Positions 55,017 to 62,662 of a stretch of DNA of 64,000 bases are shown here, one piece after another; positions within the stretch are counted from its first letter, which is position 1, and each line of letters begins with the position of its first letter. Source of the stretch: JAPHTQ01 sp050302275 (GTDB lineage: Bacteria > Pseudomonadota > Gammaproteobacteria > Thiohalomonadales > Thiohalomonadaceae); assembly GCA_050302275.1 (NCBI GenBank), contig JBNLAT010000012.1, forward strand, positions 1 to 64,000, written 5' to 3'. The notes beneath the pieces are model-generated. The model made no database searches and was not told the origin of the DNA. It saw only the letters and a list, made by a program, of their open reading frames with translations. The translations under genes were made by a program, and so were the position numbers.

Positions 55017-55889
55017 TCATGGCACCTGTATGAATTTACGTTCTGAATAGCTCCAGTGATAGGTTTTTCCATCTTCAACGAAACTAGCGTGAGGCCAACG
55101 AAAGTAAGTCTTATATGAGATCACGGAACCCAGAAACGAGGAAGACTGAAACTTTGTAGGCTTATGTCCTCGCAGAGCCTCTGACATCAGGTGTGCCCGA
55201 TAGATCTCAGCCAGTGCAAAGAATGAAACCAGAACACAGGCATTGAAGCCAAAAATGATCACATAACGATTGGTGATCGCACCCTTTCGTAGATATCGAT
55301 AAACCATGACGGCAACAACACCAATACCTAGCGCGACCAGCAATGGCGGAAATACAAACGGTAGAATCTTTGCTAACGATCCGGGAAAGAAAAAAACGGC
55401 TGGCGGAATGAGCAGAAACGCAAGCAACTCAATATTGACAAGCGCAACAATGGCCCAGAACAGATAAGTACCAGCCATCCAGCGAATAATGTTTCGAATC
55501 AGTGCAGGCCGTGTCCAGAATCGTTGTCCATCGGTATCAGGTGAGGCATCATCAACAGGCAGACCGATAAGGCGGCCTTTTGTCACGGCATCATATGCAG
55601 TCGCAAAGAGCACAACTAATACGCCTAGTGGAATACATATAAAGACGCCTATAGCCGGAAAAGCGATACCAGTCCCTAACAAAGCGACAAGTATGACGAC
55701 AATCGCTTTCCACGAGATTCGCCTGGTCATAAATCCGACTACACCACCGATAACAACACCGCCTAGAACCGCAATAACCAGCAACCACTCCATTGCAGCG
55801 GCAAACGCCCCGCCTGGACCACCCCGAGCAAAGACGTATGGTGAAGCAACAAAAAACAGGAGTGCGTAAAACCGGTAATGAATTCGCAT
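55017..55889 (-). CDS. multi-pass membrane protein of unknown function
   Basis: The 290-residue protein has a signal-like N-terminus (FYALLFFVASPYVFA) and about six to seven membrane helices, including VIGGVVGFMTRRISWKAIVV and WMAGTYLFWAIVALVNIELL. The last 60 residues are soluble (SFVEDGKTYHWSYSERKF). I recognise no family. It precedes the alpha/beta hydrolase gene by 48 bases on the minus strand. Confidence 0.65.
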   Translation of the reverse strand: MRIHYRFYALLFFVASPYVFARGGPGGAFAAAMEWLLVIAVLGGVVIGGVVGFMTRRISWKAIVVILVALLGTGIAFPAIGVFICIPLGVLVVLFATAYDAVTKGRLIGLPVDDASPDTDGQRFWTRPALIRNIIRWMAGTYLFWAIVALVNIELLAFLLIPPAVFFFPGSLAKILPFVFPPLLVALGIGVVAVMVYRYLRKGAITNRYVIIFGFNACVLVSFFALAEIYRAHLMSEALRGHKPTKFQSSSFLGSVISYKTYFRWPHASFVEDGKTYHWSYSERKFIQVP

Positions 55890-55922
55890 GATGACCTATT
55901 TTCCCTGGCGATTAATCTGGCA

Positions 55923-56849
55923 CTACTCCCACTCCATCTCCATATAAACCTGCTGAGCATTCCTGCCGGAAAGGGTATCGGCGTTTTGCAGATAGCTGAA
56001 GCGCGACTGATCAATACTGCTGATATCCGTTATGTCGCCACCCTCTTCCATAAAGTCAGCCACGGCCTTGCGCAAAAACGTCAGGTAGTCGTAGGTATCC
56101 TTATTGGCTCCCTGTAGATCGGTGGGATGTCCGTGACCGGGAACAATATGTTTCGGCTTGAAGGCCGCCATTGCCTCATAAGCGCCAATCCAGCTTTTGC
56201 TGTTGGAATGATCCATCACGCCCAGCATACGCTCGACATAGACGATATCGCCGGTAAACATCACCGACTTCTGCGGCAGCCAGACAAAGCTATCGCCCGG
56301 GGTATGCGCCTGACCGGCATGGTGTATCTCAAATACCGTACCACCGACCTTGAAGGCCACGGCGTTCTCAAAGGTTGTCTCGGCGTAGACAGCTTTGGTT
56401 GATTTAACCGCTTTCTCACCCACCAGATTCCCCAGCACAAAAAACTGGTCGTTTACACGTGCCTTCTGATCTTTAACCGCCGCCTGGCTGGCAAAGATAT
56501 CCGCGCCTTTCTGCTTAAAGTAGTCATTACCCAACCAGCGATGATCCTGCCCACCCGTATTGATAACCCTCACCACAGGCTTGTCTGTCACCGTGCGGAT
56601 AACCGATGCAATCACCTCGGCACCACGCTGCGTGCCGCCTGAATCGATCAGCACCACGCCGTCACGGGTCACGACAAAACCGAATGTCGCATTGTTGCCG
56701 TGATTCTCCGCTGAGCGGTTACCCAGCTCACCGACGATGGCGTAGACATCAGCAGCCACCTCCTGAAGTTTGAGGTGGTCATCTCCCCAGGCATAACTGG
56801 CAAACAGGCCCAATAGCAGGGCAACGGGGAAGTAGTGCAATCTTTTCAT
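55923..56849 (-). CDS. exported MBL-fold protein with altered metal motif
   Basis: The 308-residue protein has a signal peptide (YFPVALLLGLFASYAWG) and a metallo-beta-lactamase fold. After the GVVLIDSGG strand, the usual HxHxDH box reads NTGGQDHRWLGN, so the first two His ligands are missing while Asp-His remain. Later ligands look kept: FEIHHAGQAHTPGDSFVWLP and HIVPGHGHP. It resembles the periplasmic SoxH-like/quinoprotein-relay MBL proteins. It could be a single-metal enzyme or a non-enzymatic binder. The CDF-like gene lies 18 bases upstream. Confidence 0.85.
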   Translation of the reverse strand: MKRLHYFPVALLLGLFASYAWGDDHLKLQEVAADVYAIVGELGNRSAENHGNNATFGFVVTRDGVVLIDSGGTQRGAEVIASVIRTVTDKPVVRVINTGGQDHRWLGNDYFKQKGADIFASQAAVKDQKARVNDQFFVLGNLVGEKAVKSTKAVYAETTFENAVAFKVGGTVFEIHHAGQAHTPGDSFVWLPQKSVMFTGDIVYVERMLGVMDHSNSKSWIGAYEAMAAFKPKHIVPGHGHPTDLQGANKDTYDYLTFLRKAVADFMEEGGDITDISSIDQSRFSYLQNADTLSGRNAQQVYMEMEWE

Positions 56850-56867
56850 GGATAGTCTCTGTGGTAG

Positions 56868-57482
56868 TTAAGTTATAGCGCGAAGCTCAACTAATGCCGA
56901 GTTTATGACTCGAATAGCGGAACGCAGCAGGAACAGCACCAGAATGGCCGCGACGGCGATATCCGGCCATCCCGAGCTGGTCAGCCAGACCGCTCCTGCC
57001 GCGACAAATACGGAAAGGTTGGAAACAATATCGTTACGCGAACACTCCCACACTGAACTCATATTCACGTCTTCATGGCGATGTCGCCAAAGCAGAAAGA
57101 GGCAGAGTGAATTTGCCGCAAGACCGATGAGACTGAAAGCGCCCATCACCTCGAACAGGGGGACACCCGGCACGATCAACTTGTAGACAATCTGCGCCGC
57201 CACGGCGAGCGCGGCCAGAAAGATGAGCCCACCCTTGAACAGTGCAACCTTTGCCTTGGCCGCAGCACCGCGAGAAACCGCATACAGACTCAGGCCATAG
57301 GTCAGGGCATCGCCGAGGTTGTCCAGGCTGTCCGCCAACAGCGCCGCCGAGTTGCCATACAACGCCGCCAACACGATAACCACAAACATCACCGCGTTAA
57401 TGGCGAGCACAGCACGCAGCGTACCCCGCTGCTTTTCGCGGAGGGCATCTACCGAACAGTTGTTATCGCAGCAGCCACTCAT
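56868..57482 (-). CDS. CDF-like cation transporter lacking the C-terminal domain
   Basis: I chose ATG 57482, giving 204 residues; a TTG 24 bases upstream is possible. The N-terminus is Cys-rich (MSGCCDNNCSVD). Five or six membrane helices follow, with ALLADSLDNLGDALTYGLSL in helix 2 (metal-site Asp residues) and SRNDIVSNLSVFVAA in helix 5, matching cation diffusion facilitators. The usual cytosolic C-terminal ferredoxin-like domain is absent. It is probably a metal exporter, co-transcribed with the MBL-fold gene. Confidence 0.82.
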   Translation of the reverse strand: MSGCCDNNCSVDALREKQRGTLRAVLAINAVMFVVIVLAALYGNSAALLADSLDNLGDALTYGLSLYAVSRGAAAKAKVALFKGGLIFLAALAVAAQIVYKLIVPGVPLFEVMGAFSLIGLAANSLCLFLLWRHRHEDVNMSSVWECSRNDIVSNLSVFVAAGAVWLTSSGWPDIAVAAILVLFLLRSAIRVINSALVELRAIT

Positions 57483-57601
57483 ATTGATATCTATATAACT
57501 ATCCAACTAAATACACAGTATGTAACTGCAACAATTTATGAAAAACTTAAGCGTCGTATATTAATCACGTCAACATTGCTACAGCATGAGCTACACGCGA
57601 G

Positions 57602-58006
57602 TTATGCTGGATTCTGACCTAAAAATGCCACACCGATACCCAACATACACATCAATATGACAAACATATTTGTGAAAGCAACAACAATCATGATTTTCGA
57701 GACTATACGATACCAATTTGGCACCAGAAGATGGGCATCTTTAATCCCGCGTTTTTTTCCACTATTCGGAAACGCAATAACTCTCATAAACATGACTGTT
57801 CGTATTGGAGCATAAGGTATACCTGTAAAAAGCATAAGCTCCATATCACGAAAATATGGGGGTTTAAAATACTTATCAAGAACGGTCTTAGGCATGAAGA
57901 AATGGAATACCAACAGGAAAGTCATATGAATGACTATGCTGGCAAGCGCGGCAATGCCAATATAAAAAGACCATTGCCCTATCATATAAAAAATATCTAC
58001 TTGCAT
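57602..58006 (-). CDS. small inner-membrane protein, possible immunity protein
   Basis: The 134-residue protein has about three membrane helices (GQWSFYIGIAALASIVIHMTFLL split by short loops, and a C-terminal IMIVVAFTNMFVILMCMLG). A charged central loop has RTVMFMRVIAFPNSGKKRG and LLVPNWYRIVSK. Its start overlaps the end of the LysM gene by 10 bases, so translation is coupled. That pairing with a glycine-rich, membrane-active-looking partner suggests an immunity role; this is inference. Confidence 0.6.
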   Translation of the reverse strand: MQVDIFYMIGQWSFYIGIAALASIVIHMTFLLVFHFFMPKTVLDKYFKPPYFRDMELMLFTGIPYAPIRTVMFMRVIAFPNSGKKRGIKDAHLLVPNWYRIVSKIMIVVAFTNMFVILMCMLGIGVAFLGQNPA

Positions 58007-58986
58007 ATTCTGCCAACACCAGTACCTGACACCAGATCCACACGATTACCAAAGGTATCATAACCATACTTAGCTGCCTTCCCCGCCGCATAACTTAATG
58101 CAGTAGCACCAACAGCTAACACCAGGGCAGTGCCCCAACCAATAGGGTTCGATACAAGAAAAGCACCAACAAGAACACCTGTACCTGTACCGACAACAGT
58201 ACTAGCGACAGTCTCAACGAGTATCTCATTCTTCTCATGCTGATCTTGCGTTTCTGCAATCTGCATACAGGATGCAGTAACACCAACACCTGTCAGGACA
58301 ATCCCACCATACTTGCCAAACTGTGCCACCTTGCTTAAACGAACAAAATTCTTATCTATATGTGCAGTAGCAGGCATACCACCACCACGAGCTATACGAA
58401 TTGATTCAAAAGTTGTTTTATTGCCAAATAACAATTTCTCTAAAGGGCCAACATTTTTCTTCAGCTGTTCCAACACGATTTTCCGCTTATAGTCGTATTG
58501 ACCTTTAGTGAGCTTGCCGCTCTTGAACTCAGCATAAAGATCACTGACTTTATTAATCAGAGCCGTATTTCCTGGACTGAGCAAATTACTCGCCCCTCCG
58601 GCAATTATGCTGCCCGGAACAACAAGACTATTTGGATTGTGTTCAAGCCAGGATAATGCCCACAGGTAATCAATATCTTGTGGTGACAAATGTGTCGGAA
58701 TGGTGCTTGTCGGTTTTTTTGTACTGGCACCACCGCTTTGCTTGGATATTGTGGCAGTGGTACTAGTTTTCGCTGCCGCAGGAATAACGCCAAGGTGAAC
58801 AACGTTACCCGGAAAAATCCGATTGGGATTCTTGATTTGTGGATTAAGCGATAGCACGAAGTCCAATGACTTGCGATAGCCTGGGCTGCTTGGTGTCTGA
58901 CCATACATTTTGTGGATAATGCCAGACAACGTATCACCAGATTTCACTATGTAGTCGTAATAAACAGGGGTGTTCCTCGGGGACAT
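57997..58986 (-). CDS. LysM-domain protein with hydrophobic glycine-rich C-terminus (candidate toxin)
   Basis: The 329-residue protein starts at ATG with AAGGAGGA in front and has no signal peptide. Residues 10-70 are a LysM peptidoglycan-binding domain (YIVKSGDTLSGIIHKMYG, then NPNRIFPGNVVHLG). A linker and a helical middle follow. Residues 225-305 are hydrophobic with glycine-zipper spacing (STVVGTGTGVLVGAFLV, GWGTALVLAVGATALSYAAG). A leaderless LysM protein with a membrane-inserting end and an overlapping membrane-protein gene resembles secreted pore-forming effectors and their immunity proteins. No secretion genes are nearby. Confidence 0.65.
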   Translation of the reverse strand: MSPRNTPVYYDYIVKSGDTLSGIIHKMYGQTPSSPGYRKSLDFVLSLNPQIKNPNRIFPGNVVHLGVIPAAAKTSTTATISKQSGGASTKKPTSTIPTHLSPQDIDYLWALSWLEHNPNSLVVPGSIIAGGASNLLSPGNTALINKVSDLYAEFKSGKLTKGQYDYKRKIVLEQLKKNVGPLEKLLFGNKTTFESIRIARGGGMPATAHIDKNFVRLSKVAQFGKYGGIVLTGVGVTASCMQIAETQDQHEKNEILVETVASTVVGTGTGVLVGAFLVSNPIGWGTALVLAVGATALSYAAGKAAKYGYDTFGNRVDLVSGTGVGRICK

Positions 58987-59147
58987 CAGATCCTCCTTGA
59001 TTAATTAAAGATGCCAAATCAAGTATCGCTTCCTAACCATATATAGCCATCACGTGGACCATACATCCACATGACTTCCATGTGCTGGTATATAAGCTGT
59101 AGATGATACACAGGCCAGAAAATTGGGGCAATTGAGCTTTGTATAAG

Positions 59148-59366
59148 TTAATTATTACCATCATACAGTTCAGATATTCCAACTTTCAGCGCTTTTGCAA
59201 TCAGCGCCACCTCATCATCGGTCACTCGCCTAACCTGAGCCTCAATCTTCGCCAGAGTGCCACGACTAATATTCCAACCGATGAGATTGCACCGAGCAGT
59301 TAATTGCTCTTGTGTCATATTGCCCTGCTCACGCAGGTGCCTGACTTGGGGTCCTATAACATTCAT
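59148..59366 (-). CDS. XRE-family transcriptional regulator
   Basis: The 72-residue protein is a single Cro/C1-type helix-turn-helix: QVRHLREQGNMTQEQLTARC, then ISRGTLAKIEAQVRRVTDDE and ALKVGISELYDGNN. Such one-domain regulators usually bind as dimers and autoregulate. It is divergent from the CsrA-like gene, and the 130-base gap between them holds two matching palindromes, which are the likely operators. Confidence 0.9.
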   Translation of the reverse strand: MNVIGPQVRHLREQGNMTQEQLTARCNLIGWNISRGTLAKIEAQVRRVTDDEVALIAKALKVGISELYDGNN

Positions 59367-59374
59367 TTACATTT

Positions 59375-59390
59375 GCTCCGATATCGGAGC
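59375..59390. promoter_or_regulatory. operator palindrome 1 for the XRE regulator
   Basis: GCTCCGATATCGGAGC is a perfect 16-base palindrome, 8 bases upstream of the XRE gene's start codon. It shares GCTCCG-N4-CGGAGC with the second site 46 bases away. Confidence 0.75.
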
Positions 59391-59415
59391 TTGATTCTGA
59401 CAAAGAATAATGCCA

Positions 59416-59441
59416 CCATTGCTCCGTAATCGGAGCAATGG
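59416..59441. promoter_or_regulatory. operator palindrome 2, upstream of the CsrA-like gene
   Basis: CCATTGCTCCG and CGGAGCAATGG are perfect 11-base arms around TAAT. It has the same GCTCCG-N4-CGGAGC core as site 1, with centres 46 bases apart, about four to five helical turns. A TATAAA follows at 59445-59450 as a possible -10 for the plus-strand gene. Confidence 0.75.
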
Positions 59442-59496
59442 TTATATAAAGTCAATCAAGGCGTTTTCAGGAAAGTATGAAGAAAGGAGTTAAACC

Positions 59497-59760
59497 ATGG
59501 ACGTATTCTCATTCCCGCCAGAGGATATACTGGTCTTCCGCCGTAAACTCAACGAAACCTTCACTATTTCACTTGGCGTGGAGGTTGACCCACAGACACC
59601 GATAGGCGAGGTCTTATTCGAACCGATACAGATTGGTGTACTCAGGCTGACCGATAACCGCGTCAAACTGTGCGTGCATGCCCATGAGGCACTGGAGATC
59701 AGTCTTGATGGATTTGTGGATGATGCGTTGATTGAGTACTACAAACATGAAGATGTATAG
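59497..59760 (+). CDS. divergent CsrA-family protein with inserted loop
   Basis: The 87-residue protein aligns with CsrA without gaps in two blocks. ILVFRRKLNETFTI (about 11-24) matches MLILTRRVGETLMI, and IQIGVLRLTDNRVKLCVHAH through EALEISLDGF matches the beta2-beta5 region ([20 protein letters not shown] then KEVAVHREEI). About 16-18 extra residues lie between beta1 and beta2. CsrA's RNA-binding Arg at position 6 is kept, Arg7 is Lys, and the key Arg44 is replaced by Leu. AAAGGAG lies upstream of the ATG. It is divergent from the XRE gene. Confidence 0.72.
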   Translation: MDVFSFPPEDILVFRRKLNETFTISLGVEVDPQTPIGEVLFEPIQIGVLRLTDNRVKLCVHAHEALEISLDGFVDDALIEYYKHEDV

Positions 59761-59833
59761 ATACCCACCGTTGCCTATTGACCTTACCAAGGCAACACTA
59801 AAACAACATTACTACCACACACAAATATTAGAA

Positions 59834-60889
59834 TTAACGAAACGCACATTCAATCTCAGCTTCAGCCTTATGGACAGAATCAAGTAAATATTCCACATCA
59901 AACTCTCGGAGTTTATTATTGAATCTTCTTGTTAGGTTCCTAACTCCAAACTCAATATCAGACCGCACCCAAAACTCATCCCTTGAATGGTCAGGGTGAA
60001 TATCCCTTGAAGCAAATTTACCTGCATTACCATCTAAGTCCACATGATGGAAAACACTGCTAAACTCAGCGAGCTTCATATCCTGTGTCGCAACCCAAGA
60101 GTCTTGACGAACCCCATTAATCCCATTCTGATCCAGAATATTGGCAACATGCAACAACTGCATATCACATGCTGCATTAAATGCTATAGTCATCACTTCG
60201 GAAGGCTTTATAGGCAACTTACCTTTATTCGTTTTTAAGAAATTTTTCCTAATTGCCTTTCTTATCCTTATCGTATCCTTGCAATCACATGGAGGCTCAA
60301 CAAAGCAATACTTTGCGATTTCTGCCTCTGCCGCACTTAGAACATTAATACTCTCCTCTACTTTATCTAGGAATAGATTGAATTTCTGCATAGGCTTATC
60401 TCTAACAGTATTCTCAATTAGATTTAAGTATAAGATAGACACATAAGGGATAGCGAGAAGTGCTTGTGATTCACTAGACAAATCGCCAAACCCATAATCT
60501 GACATTTTTCCATTGTATGCTGTATATACACAATTCGGCACATCAATGAATCCAGGAAGATGGGTTGAACAGAAGAATTCATATTTCTCTCTTGACACAC
60601 TAGCCAACCCTGGCGGCATTTCGCTAAACGCAAAACCAGGAGAGATACACACACTCTCTGGTGGACATTTTTGTAGTAGTTTGACTAAGTTATGCAATCC
60701 ATGCTCTTTTAATAGCGCCCACTTATTTCCACCATCAACAATTTTTTCCATGCTTATAAGTATATTTGTGTCCAGCGTTAATGTTGTTTCGACACCCCTT
60801 GATTTATTTCGCGACACCAAGACAGGATCAAGATTAACCTCTCCATGAACAGGTTTAGTTGGTTTTATAAACAACGTTCTCTTTCTCAT
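59834..60889 (-). CDS. large protein with PIN-like nuclease N-terminal motif
   Basis: I chose ATG 60889 (MRKRTLFIKPTKPVHG), giving 351 residues; the frame is open 27 codons further. LTLDTNILISMEKIV near 37 matches the first strand and Asp of PIN-like ribonuclease domains, and SPGFAFSEMPPG near 80 offers a further acid. Near 280, SWVATQDMKLAEFSS could hold the later acidic residues. The long middle is helical. The gene is AT-rich relative to the window. It could be a toxin-type RNase or an RNA-processing PIN protein; no antitoxin gene overlaps it. Confidence 0.55.
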   Translation of the reverse strand: MRKRTLFIKPTKPVHGEVNLDPVLVSRNKSRGVETTLTLDTNILISMEKIVDGGNKWALLKEHGLHNLVKLLQKCPPESVCISPGFAFSEMPPGLASVSREKYEFFCSTHLPGFIDVPNCVYTAYNGKMSDYGFGDLSSESQALLAIPYVSILYLNLIENTVRDKPMQKFNLFLDKVEESINVLSAAEAEIAKYCFVEPPCDCKDTIRIRKAIRKNFLKTNKGKLPIKPSEVMTIAFNAACDMQLLHVANILDQNGINGVRQDSWVATQDMKLAEFSSVFHHVDLDGNAGKFASRDIHPDHSRDEFWVRSDIEFGVRNLTRRFNNKLREFDVEYLLDSVHKAEAEIECAFR

Positions 60890-60994
60890 AGAAGAATCCC
60901 ATTTCACGTAAACATCACGCATTTGAAACAATGCACAATTGCAACTTATATCTGCACAACAGAATAGCATCCCTGCTATTCCAGACCGTACACT

Positions 60995-61234
60995 CTAGTG
61001 TTTTTTATCCCTAGGAGGACAGGGATCATTCCCGTAGCTATCGCTATCACGTATCTGACCATTTGGACGATGAATAATCACTTCCACTTTTTCTCGCAAT
61101 GCCTGACCCCTAGCTCGACCAATAGCGTCCTTCTGCGTAGGATGCTTTGAACCAGCACGATCAGCCCCCTCTTTTTTTGTTGCCCAACCACCATCTTTAT
61201 GAGGTACAACATGGATATCCCGTTTCTTGCTCAT
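60995..61234 (-). CDS. DUF2188-family protein
   Basis: The 79-residue protein begins MSKKRDIHVVPHKDGGWATK, followed by SKHPTQKDAIGRARGQAL and VIIHRPNGQIRDSDSYGNDP. This is the DUF2188 pattern (HVVPHxxGWxVK ... HGRDGRIRxxxSYGxDP). The role is unknown. It lies directly after the DUF3892-like gene, whose end is 16 bases upstream of its start. Confidence 0.88.
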   Translation of the reverse strand: MSKKRDIHVVPHKDGGWATKKEGADRAGSKHPTQKDAIGRARGQALREKVEVIIHRPNGQIRDSDSYGNDPCPPRDKKH

Positions 61235-61250
61235 TTTTCTACTCCTATAG

Positions 61251-61517
61251 TTAACAGTCTGGAAGATCACCAAGATTATTACGCTCTGTGGAATCCCAAT
61301 CGGTTCTCAGGTATTTACCTGTAGGTCCATTTACCACTCGAATTGGTGTTTTTGTCCCATTTTTCATAGGTACATAGTACGTGTATTGCTCCGATTCGAT
61401 ATCATGGATGGCATCACTTTTCTTACGTGGAGACCAATGCTGGCTTGAATTACAAAGAGATGTGATATCACCGTCTCTATCCTTACCTGTCTTGTAAACA
61501 GCTCTTTCAGTAGGCAT
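61251..61517 (-). CDS. DUF3892-like protein
   Basis: The 88-residue protein contains YTYYVPMKNGTKTPIRVV and the C-terminal GKYLRTDWDSTERNNLGDLP, the hallmark of DUF3892. Function is unknown; members often sit with DUF2188 proteins in accessory regions, as here. It is divergent from the sigma-like operon with a 150-base shared promoter region. Confidence 0.75.
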   Translation of the reverse strand: MPTERAVYKTGKDRDGDITSLCNSSQHWSPRKKSDAIHDIESEQYTYYVPMKNGTKTPIRVVNGPTGKYLRTDWDSTERNNLGDLPDC

Positions 61518-61584
61518 CTGATATGTACCTCATAGTCATAGTTAAACAGTAGGGTTTACCGATAACCCCCTTTCAAGAGTGTTA

Positions 61585-61600
61585 TTCTCCTCAGGAGCAA
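61585..61600. promoter_or_regulatory. dyad 1 upstream of the sigma-like operon
   Basis: TTCTCCTCAGGAGCAA is an imperfect palindrome in the divergent promoter region. It matches a second dyad 46 bases downstream (start to start). Confidence 0.55.
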
Positions 61601-61602
61601 AA

Positions 61603-61628
61603 ATTGGACATGGAGAGAAATATCCAAT
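61603..61628. promoter_or_regulatory. inverted repeat between the two dyads
   Basis: ATTGGA and TCCAAT are perfect 6-base arms separated by 14 bases, lying between the two TTCTCC dyads. It may be a further protein-binding site. Confidence 0.35.
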
Positions 61629-61630
61629 TA

Positions 61631-61646
61631 TTCTCCGTCAGGAGAA
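61631..61646. promoter_or_regulatory. dyad 2 upstream of the sigma-like operon
   Basis: TTCTCCGTCAGGAGAA has perfect 6-base arms around GTCA, 22 bases before the start codon of the sigma-like gene, close to the ribosome site. With dyad 1 it suggests a repressor acting on this operon, perhaps under control of the protease encoded by it. Confidence 0.6.
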
Positions 61647-61667
61647 AAAAGGATTTGGAGGGCACTG

Positions 61668-62246
61668 ATGTCTGGAGCTGGACGCAATTACTACTCAGTA
61701 GATGAGGTCAAAGCAATATTGGCCCGGTTATCTCATGCAGATCAGGTGAAGCTGCGGCGGATTGCCCACTATCAGGCTAAAAAAATTCCTGGCTGCAATG
61801 CCGACGAGCTATTAACCGAGGGTTTAACTCGGGTTATTGAAGGTGTCCGCCAATGGCCAAGAGGGTTAAATATTGCCACATTCATGAATAATGTTTTTGG
61901 TAGTATCGTTTCAAATATGGCTAAGCATCATATATATGCCAGCAAATTCGAATCGAATACGGAAGTCGACATTTCTGGGGATGTCGATTGTGCAGAAAAA
62001 CCTGTCACTTTAGACACTGCCCCTGACCCAACAGGTGAAATATATGCGCAAGAAATGCTCCAGCGTCTTACGACAGCACTGTCCAGTGATCAACATGCTC
62101 TCGCAGTTTTGATGTCCATGGCTGAAGGTCTAAAGGCAACAGAAGCACAGACACAATTCAACATATCAGCACACCAATATGATGCGGCACGGAAAAGGTT
62201 AAAACGTAAAGTGGAAGAGCTCACGACCGAGGAGGTGATGGTATGA
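61668..62246 (+). CDS. sigma-70-like factor, first gene of a coupled operon
   Basis: The 192-residue protein has a region resembling sigma region 2, NADELLTEGLTRVIEGVRQWPRGLNIATFMNNVFGSI near 40-77 (compare ADDLLQETFLRA...F..WL..I..N), and a C-terminal part like region 4, LSSDQHALAVLMSMAEGLKATEAQTQFNISAHQYDAARKRL near 145-183. The middle is a variable acidic linker. This is the ECF-like two-domain layout, though the -10-binding aromatics are weak. GGAGGG lies upstream of the ATG. Its stop overlaps the next start in ATGA. Confidence 0.7.
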   Translation: MSGAGRNYYSVDEVKAILARLSHADQVKLRRIAHYQAKKIPGCNADELLTEGLTRVIEGVRQWPRGLNIATFMNNVFGSIVSNMAKHHIYASKFESNTEVDISGDVDCAEKPVTLDTAPDPTGEIYAQEMLQRLTTALSSDQHALAVLMSMAEGLKATEAQTQFNISAHQYDAARKRLKRKVEELTTEEVMV

Positions 62247-62662
62247 CCGACACTCGCGGTGACAAAGAACGATGGAACGCAATATTAGATGCCCTTTCAG
62301 ATGATGTAGCTAGCATGCAAGATGAAATAATTCTACGTGAATATGCTCTCATAGTAGATGAGGATATTGAGAAGGTTAGTGGGGTTATTAAGAGTCTAAT
62401 TGGCGAAGCTGACATCACGCCTTATGAAGCGACAAAGGCTGCATTAGAAGTGCATCAAAATGAGATAAAAGACATATCTCTACCAACTAATCCTGAGGAA
62501 CGTCGCTCCCTTCTCACAAGAATAATGGAGGGTGGGCATCCGTGGTCAGGGACTGCAACACTAGCATTCAGAGAGCTTGAGGACCCTGCATCCCTTACAG
62601 ACGATGACATCCAGGGTATTCTCGAAGACCTTGCTGATCTGAATACGGACAAGGACTCTTGA
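62243..62662 (+). CDS. acidic helical protein of unknown family, middle gene
   Basis: The 139-residue protein is strongly acidic and helical, with DALSDDVASMQDEIILREYA at the start and a C-terminal tail of TDDDIQGILEDLADLNTDKDS. It has no membrane helix, zinc site or HTH. I recognise no family. Both ends overlap neighbouring genes (ATGA and TTGA), so it is made in step with the sigma-like factor and the protease. A soluble anti-sigma factor or a protease substrate is the simplest guess. Confidence 0.7.
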   Translation: MTDTRGDKERWNAILDALSDDVASMQDEIILREYALIVDEDIEKVSGVIKSLIGEADITPYEATKAALEVHQNEIKDISLPTNPEERRSLLTRIMEGGHPWSGTATLAFRELEDPASLTDDDIQGILEDLADLNTDKDS

